A stretch of 21,000 nucleotides of DNA from Takakia lepidozioides (taxonomy: Eukaryota > Streptophyta > Takakiopsida > Takakiales > Takakiaceae). Below the pieces are notes generated by a model that saw only the letters and a program-made list of their open reading frames with translations, was not told the origin of the DNA and made no database searches. The translations under genes and the position numbers were made by a program. Position 1 is the stretch's first letter. Every line of letters starts with the position of its first letter. The stretch spans positions 1 through 21,000 of the forward strand of contig JAKLZA010000120.1 in assembly GCA_030704615.1 (NCBI GenBank), in the 5' to 3' direction. Below are positions 1-8,312 of this stretch, one piece after another.

Positions 1-258
1 ACCTTTCCTGTCTGAGTGTGTAGAGGGGTGGTATTGATGCAAGTATATTTCCTTGATATCCAAATAGAGCCCCTTGGATGAAAGCAGCTCCATGGGTCAT
101 CGGCAGCCCGCGTCCCGCTTTGCCTTTGTCATAACTAGAGTGGGCCATAGTTGTAGAGGACATCGTAGGTTACAGGTCCACAGCGGCATCAACAAGACGC
201 CGTCGTTGCGGAATTTGAACGAGCCCTCTCTCACAAAGCAATCATGTCCACAGCCATA
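1..258 (-). pseudogene. Fragment of a methyltransferase-like gene copy (exon 8), interrupted by the large element
   Basis: Read on the minus strand, positions about 250 to 80 match exon 8 of the methyltransferase-like gene of this window and the plus-strand relict at 17200-17400. The shared stretch encodes residues like FVREGSFKFRNDG, followed out of frame by the segment equivalent to DPxxYDVLxxxVP. It lacks one open frame, so it is a relict. Its missing upstream part is found at 14825-14965, in the same orientation, on the far side of the 259-14824 element; this shows that the element split it. Homology fades near position 80, and the first ~75 bases are not assigned. Confidence 0.65.
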
Positions 259-341
259 GGGGGGGCTGCTATTTCATGAGCCATGAGCCATGAGCGGCAT
301 GAGCCATGAGCAGAGTCGTAAGTGTGGAAAAAAACATGAGC
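259..341 (+). repeat. Left terminus: inverted repeat plus subterminal CATGAGC cluster
   Basis: This end begins with seven G and CTGCT, then CTATTTCATGAGC (269-281). CATGAGC copies start at 275, 282, 289, 298, 305 and 335. The first 12 bases are exactly complementary to 18534-18545, and homology with that terminus continues weakly for more than 100 bp (shared motifs include a GGAATAGGGTT-like block). Clustered short subterminal motifs are typical transposase-binding sites in plant DNA transposons; binding here is inference. Confidence 0.6.
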
Positions 342-634
342 AGCACTATTTTCCGGAAATGAGTGTCCGCGGGAATAGGGTTTAGGGTGCCACGGTCATA
401 GGGGGAGAAGGACCTCCCGATGAAGGAGGTTCGGCAATGTTATTTAGAATTATATATTGAAAGGCAATGTTTCGCGAATGGTAGGGTGGTACTGCTCTGT
501 ACAATGGGGGCCCATTTCAGCCTACCAGCCATTTGCAAAATTCACCCACACTCCCAATCCCAAACGAAATGAGCAATGACGCATTCTCGGAACAATGGAC
601 ACAGAATAGAATAAAAAGAGGGCACAATGAGGTT
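342..634. other. Gene-free left subterminal region
   Basis: No coding region is supported. The stretch holds a TAGGGTTTAGGGT motif (about 376-388) resembling a plant telo-box, an AT-rich patch near 440-460, and no copy of the AAATGCGG palindrome. Confidence 0.4.
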
Positions 635-640
635 TTTATT
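635..640 (-). terminator. Polyadenylation signal AATAAA for the small minus-strand ORF
   Basis: On the minus strand AATAAA lies about 84 nt past the stop codon of the 724-1398 ORF and is followed by a T-rich stretch. Its placement supports the minus strand as the coding strand of that locus. Confidence 0.5.
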
Positions 641-723
641 GATCCACATGAATTGCATTTGAAGCACGTCTACTGTGCTGATTGTGCCCTCAAATCTTGA
701 GCCCTGTGCCTACTGAATACAAG

Positions 724-1398
724 TCACGTTGTCAATGGGACTTCGACTGCTCTCAGAACTAGCTCATGAGTCCTGGGGCTCCTCCATGTAAAGTCGATTG
801 CAGCCGTTGTACCGCCCCTAGTGATGTTCACCACAATGTCCTGCCCTTCAATCATACCACCATCGAATATGGAAATCTTCACGTTTTCGTCGTCCACACC
901 AATGCGAATGTCCCCATACAATGGAGAAGAGGAGCGCACTCCTCGAGGAGAATAGGTCTCTCCGATGGAGTCCACCCACGTCCAGTGGCAGCAGTTCCAC
1001 CGCAACAGCATAGCAGTGCGCCTTCTTCTGCATGGGTGACCGTCGTAGCTGGGAAAATCGGAATCGAGGATGCGCAGGAGCCACGGACTCCTCAAACCAA
1101 GATCGTCACCCCGCTCGAAGGCGTAGTGGCCTACGATATACTCAAAAGCCACCAATGTTTCCACAATCGAACCAGTATCTTCTGTGTAATCTGTGTACCA
1201 GATAACAATGTCTCCCGATGTGGCCGAATACATTGCATAATCGATGCCTCCAAAGGGGCAGTCGTCCCGGTTCCGGAAGCACGGCATCCTTGCAAAGGAG
1301 GACCTGAGGACGACTTGGATGCCGATGACCTTGCGGACAGCTACGAAGCCCTTAGATTTTGGAAAAGATACGAAGCGGAAGAGCAGTCCGGCCTCCAA
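724..1398 (-). CDS. Unrecognised cargo protein (3' exon or exons)
   Basis: This is a 224-codon open frame with no family that I recognise. The C-terminal half looks beta-rich, with segments such as GDIRIGVDDENVKISIFDG and GQDIVVNITRGGTTAAIDF; the middle has an aromatic and acidic stretch (GDIVIWYTDYTEDTGSIVE). The frame has no ATG at its left limit: it opens at a TTG and runs back to a stop just before a CCCAG that could be a splice acceptor (near 1409), so the real start is probably in an upstream exon that I cannot place. The minus strand is preferred because the protein is more plausible than the overlapping plus frame and an AATAAA follows the stop. A TATA-like site at 2716-2723 and palindrome array 1 lie upstream. 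It is possibly accessory cargo of the element; function unknown. Confidence 0.4.
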   Translation of the reverse strand: MEAGLLFRFVSFPKSKGFVAVRKVIGIQVVLRSSFARMPCFRNRDDCPFGGIDYAMYSATSGDIVIWYTDYTEDTGSIVETLVAFEYIVGHYAFERGDDLGLRSPWLLRILDSDFPSYDGHPCRRRRTAMLLRWNCCHWTWVDSIGETYSPRGVRSSSPLYGDIRIGVDDENVKISIFDGGMIEGQDIVVNITRGGTTAAIDFTWRSPRTHELVLRAVEVPLTT

Positions 1399-1805
1399 AA
1401 TGGAGCATCTGGGTCACACGTACCCACCGACGGAGGTGGAACGTGTTCATCACGCCAGCGGTGGATGAACCCATACATCTTTCTCATCAACAAGTTATAG
1501 TTTGAGATCTGCCACCGAAGTCCATCCCCCCGGATGGAAATTCGGCGCCGCATTTACATCGAAGAGGGGATGGACTTCGTCGTGTCCAGTGGCTATCGGC
1601 CCACCTGGCAGTGACTGTGCCCTGGAATGTACCTCACTTCTGTATGACTGTGTTTCATTGTGTTGAATAACTCTCGGATTTGGCCCACTGTTTACAATTT
1701 GATGTCTCATTTCTACAATTTGTCTGTCTGGTTGAATAAAGCAGAGTAACCGGTATGTGAGTCATGTGTCAAGAATATACCAGAGTAACGCCATGTCGGA
1801 CATTG
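1399..1805. other. Region upstream of the small ORF with one isolated palindrome
   Basis: No coding exon can be defended. One palindrome copy with CG centre and one arm mismatch lies at 1538-1555. A plus-strand AATAAA occurs at 1735-1740, but no plus-strand gene ends here. A 5' exon of the small minus ORF may be hidden in this stretch. Confidence 0.35.
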
Positions 1806-2630
1806 AAATGCGGCACCGCATTTCCATGTCGGCATCGAAATGCGGCGCCGCATTTCCATGTCGGGATCGAAATGCGGTGCCGCATTTCCATGTCCGCATC
1901 GAAATGCGGCACAGCATTTCCATGTCGGACATCGAAATTCGGCACCGCATTTCCATGTGGGACAAGAAAATGCGGTGCATCATTTCCGTCCAGGTACACG
2001 AAATACCAACACGGGTCTATAAATTGATCAGAAAACGAGGTTGGCATGCAAATGCGGCGACGCATTTCCAGCTTGGCAATGGAAACTTCTTTTTGGACAA
2101 GGGAATGCGGTGCCGCATTTCCGTCCAACACTTCGAAAAGTGCACCTATTTCCGACCAGCGCGATGGAATGCGTTACCGCATTTCCGAGAGAGGGTCTGC
2201 AAATTGACAAATTGCGATGTCCGTTCTGGAAATGCGGCGCCGCATTTCCATGTCCGTCATCGACTTTTTTTTTACAATGGAATGCGGTGCCAGTTTTTGC
2301 TGATGGGTCTGCAGTTCGAACAACCACCATCCCCAATATGGAAATGCGGCACCGCATTTCCAATCCCGCCATGTCGGCCTCCTTGTTCGACCTCCTTGTT
2401 CGACCTCTGTAAGCGTGGTGGCATCCATGCAATGAGCGGGAGAGGCCAAAACTGGCGTGTGGACAAAGGAAATTTTGGAAATGCGGCACCGCATTCCCAA
2501 TTAGATTACTTTTTACTATGCCAACATTGAAATGGAAAATTAGTCCCTCCCCTGTTTTGGAAATGCGGTGCCGCATTTCCAAAAGAGGTTCTTAGAGTTG
2601 CCAAAATTTTGGAAATGCCCTGACCCATTT
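1806..2630. repeat. Palindrome array 1 (15 copies of AAATGCGGYRCCGCATTT)
   Basis: Copies start at 1806, 1838, 1870, 1902, 1935, 1968, 2050, 2103, 2167, 2230, 2280, 2342, 2479, 2561 and 2613, several with one to four mismatches and the last highly degenerate. The first six are 32-33 bp apart; later intervals are 82, 53, 64, 63, 50, 62, 137, 82 and 52. Most are close to whole multiples of 10.5 bp. Centres are a mix of CA, CG, TG and TA. The array lies between the 3' end of the ParB-methyltransferase gene and the small minus-strand ORF. Long ORFs across it in several frames arise from the repeat itself. Confidence 0.9.
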
Positions 2631-2715
2631 CTGATTTTGGGAGCGTCCTGGTTTGGGCGATTGTGTGGCTGGAATGCACACTGGAGAGGGGTCACGAATG
2701 TCGGGCAGAATTTTC

Positions 2716-2723
2716 TTTATATA
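2716..2723 (-). promoter_or_regulatory. TATA-box-like TATATAAA on the minus strand
   Basis: The minus strand reads TATATAAAG about 45 bp beyond the stop codon of the ParB-methyltransferase gene. If used, it would drive transcription leftward through palindrome array 1 toward the small ORF at 1398-724. This is a motif match only; no other core promoter element is visible. Confidence 0.35.
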
Positions 2724-2768
2724 CTCTGGAAGAGAATTTACATTTACAGAGACTTCATTAAAATTCTA

Positions 2769-5700
2769 TTAATCTTGAAAATCATCGGAATCCTCATCCT
2801 GTTCTAGACTGTCCTGCTCCTCCTCCACCCCCTCAGTGCCTCTCTCATCTCCAGCGGACTGCTCGTTGGCCAGGCTTTCGAAAATCCCATCTTCCCCTTG
2901 CGGAACTGTCCATCTCACCTCCGTTGGGTCGTCTTCCTCCCTGTCTGCGTCGCTCTCATCCGCTGAATCACATATGTACTTTCGTACCCGTCTACCTGTC
3001 TGAGCTGCTGCCAACTCTTTCCTTATCCTTCTGTCCTCCCTAGCCCTCTCCAAAATCTGCTCTACTTTACTGGGATTCTCACTTCTTCTAATCGCTGTAT
3101 TTGCGAGTTTAGCTGCATAACTAGGAAGGGAGTAGTCCCTCACCGGGCTCGTCATGAAGTCGGCCCTCGCAAAGAACGGGACATTCTTCCTGGCAGGAAG
3201 TGTAGGCCCTACATGTTTCGACCCGGACCCTGCAATCCTGCACATGACAATCATCAACGAGACTAATGAGAACCACAGTCGGGAAATTCCTTTGACATAA
3301 ATGACCCAGAAGGCTTTGCAAACTTACAATGTTTGCACTCACTCGTATTCCGGGGCTCCTCTGCATCCAATGTCCTCGGACTCCGACGAATCCGAGGAGA
3401 CTTCCGCTCTGTCGGGAGCCTTCACATTCCGTTGCAGCCCCTCCAGATGGGATCCCCACACGGATGAATCCTCCTCGTAGGCAAAGAGGTGCCGGTCGGA
3501 AAACCGCCCAGCCCACATTGAGGCACCTGTTACAATGCCATCCACACATTACCACATGGCGCTTCAGATGTTGCGAACTACATCCTAACGAGAATTTGCA
3601 GAACAGCAGAGATCAAGATTCTGCATACCTGTCCCACAGATGAGGTCCAGCACTGTGCCCTCCACGTCTGTGCATGTCTCCATAATTGTCTGAATGAAGG
3701 CAGGGCTCCGAGTCCGTGAGTACCGCAGGGGTTCCGTTGAAGTGAGGCTATGAGGGAGAAGTTCCTTGGGAACGTTGTTGAACAGAACGTCGTAATCGAG
3801 TGGGTCGCAGTTCGGGTCAACCTTTCCTCCCTCCTTCCGGAAAGCAAAGGTGGAGTTTCCTTCACAAAGCAGTATGCATCGAACTGCTTCGTCTGCATAC
3901 ACAGGGGGAAAACGATTAGAAACCGAATGCGGCACCGCATTTGAAAGCACCCAAGCAAATGAATGGACGAGTGCCAGTGTCGTAATCACCTTCTTCCCTT
4001 CCGACCGAAGGCCCAGTGTGTTGATGCACGTCCACTTCTTTTTCAGAATCGGGACGGCGCTCTTGCGGGTCCACTTCGCAATTCCTGTCTGAGTGTTTTT
4101 TCCTCTGCTCGCCAGGACAACCACACAGCCTCTGTCGTCCAACACCATGCGGGCAAGCCCGAATCCTTTCTTCCAAAAGTCCTCCGAGTACCTGTTCCAA
4201 GATGGCAAAGCTTGCAGTCCTTCCACAGGCTCTCCGTCCGGAATATCCAAGATGATCATATCGCAAGACCACTCGGTGGCATTTCCGCCCCTCCTACAAT
4301 CCTTGTCTGCACACACCCTCTCAAAGAACGAGACCATATTCTGAAATCCTGGGGTGTCGGAAGGCTCTTCGGCAGTCGCCTTCTTCAGTGCTCTGCCCTT
4401 CAGACCCTCCATGGTCTTCATGTATGCCAACTTGGCTGCCCGTCCATCCAAAGCCGCCAAGAAACTCTCATTTACACACTGGACTACAGTTTCGGGAGCC
4501 ACTTTCGGCCTCTTCATTTCCACCGGCTCGAAAGGGTGCCCCCCTGGGGGTTGAAGAGTGCCTTCTTTGCCGAGCCAGTTCTCGTGCCTCTGTGACAACG
4601 GTGGGCACAGGGGAGGCAGCCTGCGTTTGGGGGGGTGGGCTGGTTGCAAAGTCTCCATCGGAGTCCTCTTCCTCACCCTCTTCCTGAACAGGCTGTTTCT
4701 GCTTCTTCGTTTTGGCGGGTGTCACAACAGCTGCTCCTTGCTGGCGAGTCCTCTTCTTCGACCCCTTCTGTTGGGCCTGCACAGCTGCATCCACCGTCTT
4801 TTGTGCCATCTCAGCTGCCTTTCTGGATTCTTCCAGAGCAGCAGATTCCTTTGCCGACTTTGGCCCAGCAGGGACACGTCTTTCCTTTCTCTTCTCTTCT
4901 GCCAAGGCGTGCAGATCTTTCTCAGACTCGTCAACAATACCGCCAGACATGTCCAGGTACCACGGGCATCCAACGAGATGCGCGGGATGCCATTGTTTCT
5001 GCATCTCGGGTGTGTAGACACAGCTTGGGCCGCCACGGTCCAAGCCATGAAGAACGGGGGCTCTTGAGCCAGGGCCCCTGTCTGAAGGAGCACGTATTTC
5101 ATATACCTGCAAGGCAGTCAGCATGCGTGAGCAAAACTTGAGACCAACCTACTGGCAGAGTGCCACCGAAAACATAAAATGCGAATGCGGTGCCGCATTT
5201 CCGAGACAAACCTCGTAACCAGGCTTCGCATACAAGGGCAGCTGTGCTTCACCTGTAAACAATTCGCATTGCAGCTTTCCCCGCTCCCTCCTGATGTGTA
5301 AACTCCACGCTCCTTCTTGCTGTCTGTAGCTCTCTGGCGAAAAGGTTGTCCTTGTACGCACATCTGAAACGTGTCACGTAGTCTTCCAATGTCTGTGTTC
5401 CATCCCATTTGACGTACAAGCCGAACGAATTTGTGTGCATTACGACTTGCTCCTTTGCATTCGACATTACCTGCCATTCCCAAATGCATTGTCACGTAGC
5501 AGTTCAGGGAATTCATGTCAGAAAAGCAAATCTGGGGAAGTACCTTGAATTACCTGGAACCACCAAGTCATACGGTTGAGCCACACATCCACTGCAGGGT
5601 CGGAAACTTCCAGTGGAAAAGACCACATTGTCCTTATGCTCTCGGATGCATTCCAGATCGACAGCCACCGTGTCTGCCATTTCCGATCCAATGTCAGTGG

Positions 5701-7961
5701 CTGGAAGAGAGTGGCTATTGCTAGGAAGGAAATTCAGTGCATTGAAACCTCACCTTCTCTTTCGCCTCCACACATGCCGTTGAGAGGTGATGCAGTTTCT
5801 CCAATTGCATGGTCGGCTGCATGGCCCGAGAATAGTGTTTTGCAATCTCGGGGATGAAGTCCTTTCCAAGTGCCGGATCTGCAATTGCCACCAGCTTCAC
5901 AAGCTTTGACTTGTATTTGGTTCTGGACTTGACACCGGCTTCCTTCAAGTGCTCAGTCAATGACTGCAACGTTTTGACCTGCCCCTCACTTTCCATGAAG
6001 AAGCGTTTGGCATGGGCCAAATCCAGCTTGATGTTTGACTGCCAACAAAAACATGCAGAAGCGTTACATTCGATTCATGTGGAAACATTACTGGAAATTG
6101 GGGAAGGATGAGCAGAGGGAAATTGGAGCACGACTTACTTCGTATATCACCTCCACCATTCCATCCATAGTGAGACGATACCATGTCCGGTCTGTTTTTG
6201 CAACGGCTTTCTGAATGAGCTCCGGCTCCAGCATTTCCGCAAACATCTGCGGATCAGTAAGACCAGTTTTCCTCACCCTGTACAGCATATGTGCCATGTG
6301 GGTATGCACGTACGCATTCTCAGTGACCCTGCAAGGCACACTCTCCAGTTCAGTACACGGAAGCACGGAATCAAACCAGAATGGAAACCGAAATGCGGCA
6401 CCGCATTTCGAATGTGCTAGGGAGGGTATGAGTATCTTACGAGTTGAGGTCCGCCATGGCATTCTTGAGGAGGGAGGAGTCTGCCGCCTTCACCTTGAGG
6501 ATGACACACTCCACCATGTAATGCCAGCCAATGTGCTTGGCATGGTTCTGCTTGATGTACTCCCACCAGGCGAGAAGTCGGTGATTCCCGTCCCACACAA
6601 AGAACATTTTTCCCGACATATGGCCGAAGTCGGGATCACCCTTCAGCGTCGCCTCGAATTCGTGGTTGCGAGTGTGCCAGTGGGTATCCCACGTTGACAA
6701 TTCATCGGCAGTGGGTCCACGGGTTTCGCCGTCCTCATTCTCTATGGAAACGTAAAACGCTGCCGATCCCAGACGGTACCCTTCTCGAAATGCGAACTTG
6801 AGCTTATCCATCTCCGGGAAGGGCCTGCCTGACGATGGGAAGGGAGACCATGCGACAGAGTGGGATTCGAAGAGTCCGCTGGAATACCCTGCTGCCCAGA
6901 ACTCTGCCAATGCTACTGTGTGTCTCCTCCAACATTTTATCCGCTGCACTTTTGAAATCCTCCGGAGACATGTCTGTAGGTGCCGGTAGTGGCTGAGCAG
7001 GTGGAGCATCCTCAACTGGAGCTGCACTCTGGGCCTGTGTGCGGGCAATTCTGCCATTGCAGAGGCCTCCTCCGGGCCTGCTAGCTCATCGGTGGTGAGG
7101 TCTGCCTGCGAACGTTCAGCGGCAGCACCCTCCTCCGGTACCAAATCGAGATCAACGGTCGATCCCATTGCCTTCGCTGCAGCAGAGTCGGCCCCAACAT
7201 CTGCAGGCGGGAAATCCTCCAGGAACTGAGCTTCAGCTCGTGGAAGCGGTTTTGCGGGAGATTGTTCGCCCGTCGCCCTGATTGCCTTCTGCTTCCTCAT
7301 CCTTGCAGGTGAAGGTGTCTGCTGCAATAGAATCTGTCTTCTACCCTGCTGCTTCATTCGCGTTGGGGGGGGTGAATCGGCCTGAGCCGGTTCAGAAGCC
7401 AGTAGAGGGACGGGCTGCTTCTTCTTCGACTTTGCTGGAGAAGGGCCCGACCCCTGCTGGCGATTCTCCATGATCGAAGAACGCGAGTCGATCTCTGAGA
7501 CTTTGAACTTGCCCTTCGAAGACGCGTCTTTGAATCGCAGAGGGCTAGGCCCGGCAGGAGTACCCGCGCTCGGGGATCGGGTGGGTGTACGTGCTGCAGC
7601 TAGCTCCTCGGACTCTTCCTGCGGCTCTTCGGATTCCTGCGATCCCTCCAGCACGTCCACCTTTCCTGTTAGGCATGCAAACATGTTCTGCATTCAAGTC
7701 TCCTAGCATTCAGTCTAAGAATTACAGAAGCAAAATGGGGGTTTCGGTGCTCGATCAGCTGCGCGCAGCCCGATCGCATGGAGCTCTCACTGGTGGCTGG
7801 GTTGCCTGAGTGGCCTGCTGCTCGGAGATGGCAATCTCCTCCTGTAGACGCATCTGCTTCCTCCCCTTCGGCATTGGCCTACGTCCGAAGTATAATTTCC
7901 GGAGCTTGCGACGAGGTCTCCTGTCTGGTGCACGAACTCCCCCCCTCTCAGGTTCGAGCAT
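2769..7961 (-). CDS. ParB-like / DNA amino-methyltransferase-like fusion protein, ten exons
   Basis: My splice model on the minus strand has exons 7961-7791, 7687-6441, 6328-6139, 6038-5754, 5700-5554, 5470-5253, 5106-3990, 3892-3629, 3526-3343 and 3237-2769. All introns are GT-AG, 53-112 bp, and phases agree except in exons 7 and 8. The product is about 1,430 residues. In order it has a basic N-terminus, an SPAK/SPAR-rich low-complexity region, a ParB/sulfiredoxin-like core, a helical middle, a Lys/Glu-rich coiled stretch with a possible nuclear signal (GSKKRTRQQ...KTKKQK), a permuted methyltransferase-like domain and an acidic tail ending DSDDFQD. The start ATG at 7961 is tentative. Frame discontinuities lie in exon 7 (about 5000-5080 and 4480-4670) and exon 8 (near 3865); the last needs one extra base. 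ParB-methyltransferase fusions are known from phages and bacteria; a nuclear role in modifying or marking element DNA is inference. Confidence 0.65.
3343..5106 (-). other. Exons 7-9: permuted (beta-class) amino-methyltransferase-like domain
   Basis: The order of motifs fits beta-class N6-adenine/N4-cytosine methyltransferases: a motif-IV-like site first (CDMIILDIPDGEP, where DPPY would be usual), then the X/I region last (VLDLICGTG joined to ASMWAGRFSDRHLFAYEED). The intron 3527-3628 splits the CGTG loop exactly (donor after GGGACAG, acceptor TAACAG), and joining restores the SAM-binding glycine loop, the following helix and the acidic residue. The relict copy at 16010-18345 has the same DIPDG and the same intron position. 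The substrate cannot be read from the sequence. The DIPD site may mean altered chemistry or loss of catalysis. Confidence 0.65.
3925..3942. repeat. Palindrome copy within intron 7 (CA centre)
   Basis: This copy differs from AAATGCGGCACCGCATTT only at the first base. It lies in the 97-bp intron 3893-3989, whose homologous intron in the older copies (17113-17199 and 14842-14928, both 87 bp) lacks it. Confidence 0.8.
5183..5200. repeat. Palindrome copy within intron 6 (TG centre)
   Basis: A nearly exact copy (first base G) in the 146-bp non-coding stretch 5107-5252 between exons 6 and 7. Confidence 0.8.
6139..7687 (-). other. Exons 2-3: ParB/sulfiredoxin-like domain
   Basis: After about 240 low-complexity residues comes a folded segment (FAFREGYRLGSAAFYVSIE, then MFFVWDGNHRLLAWWEY). 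DGNHRLLAW matches the ParB/Srx-superfamily signature DGxHRxxAx, in which the H-R pair contributes to nucleotide or phosphate binding. The following AMADLNSVTENAYVHTHM, which crosses the exon 2-3 junction (6441/6328, donor GTAAGA, acceptor TTGCAG), resembles the Asn-rich helix after the ParB core. Seamless continuity across this splice strongly supports the gene model. Exon 3 ends at a consensus GTAAGT donor. Confidence 0.65.
6391..6408. repeat. Palindrome copy within intron 2 (CA centre)
   Basis: An exact copy, AAATGCGGCACCGCATTT, in the 112-bp intron 6329-6440 immediately after the ParB core exon. Confidence 0.85.
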
Positions 7962-8312
7962 AAGAAGAACAGAGAGAGGGAAAGGGGCAAAGAGTGCAGA
8001 TGGAAAGGGCGCGAGAGGGGTGACTGAGGAGACACGACAAAAGTAGATGAAACGGCGGTGATGCACCACTTGGGTTCGAAAGGTTGGACGAAAGTGTCTC
8101 CTCGTGGAGTTTGCGTCATTACGAAATTCGAATCGTTGAGGGTACGCCTGCCGTCCGAAAATCAAACATCATTATCCAACGGTCAGGCCGCGCCGCCTCA
8201 TGCCCCTTCAGTCAGATAGAGTGCCGACATGTGCAGCAATTCCGTTGCTCCACGTGTTCACATTTCAAGGCATTTCCGTCCCAGCGTCTGATGAGTTTTG
8301 GAGCGAGAATGC
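7962..8312 (-). promoter_or_regulatory. Probable promoter and 5' leader of the ParB-methyltransferase gene
   Basis: About 350 bp separate the proposed ATG from the 53-bp-period array. Read on the minus strand, the leader near the ATG is rich in pyrimidines (the plus strand is purine-rich at 7962-8045), as in many plant 5' leaders. I see no convincing TATA box. A longer frame extends upstream to 8165, but its extra part has no protein-like character. Confidence 0.35.

Noticed and set aside
74-259. Plus-strand 61-codon ORF at the left edge
   Set aside because: It is the antisense of a relict exon 8 of the methyltransferase-like gene.
376-388. Interstitial telomere repeat
   Set aside because: TAGGGTTTAGGGT is at most two units and lies in the element's subterminal region; it is not evidence of a chromosome end.
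766-1500. Plus-strand 244-codon ORF
   Set aside because: It overlaps the minus-strand frame; its translation is less protein-like and a polyadenylation signal supports the minus strand.
1757-2582. Long ORFs on both strands over array 1 (up to 257 codons)
   Set aside because: Their translations are repeats of KCGAAFP, NAVPHF and MRHRIS, the three frames of the palindrome. Open frames in almost all phases on both strands show repeat origin.
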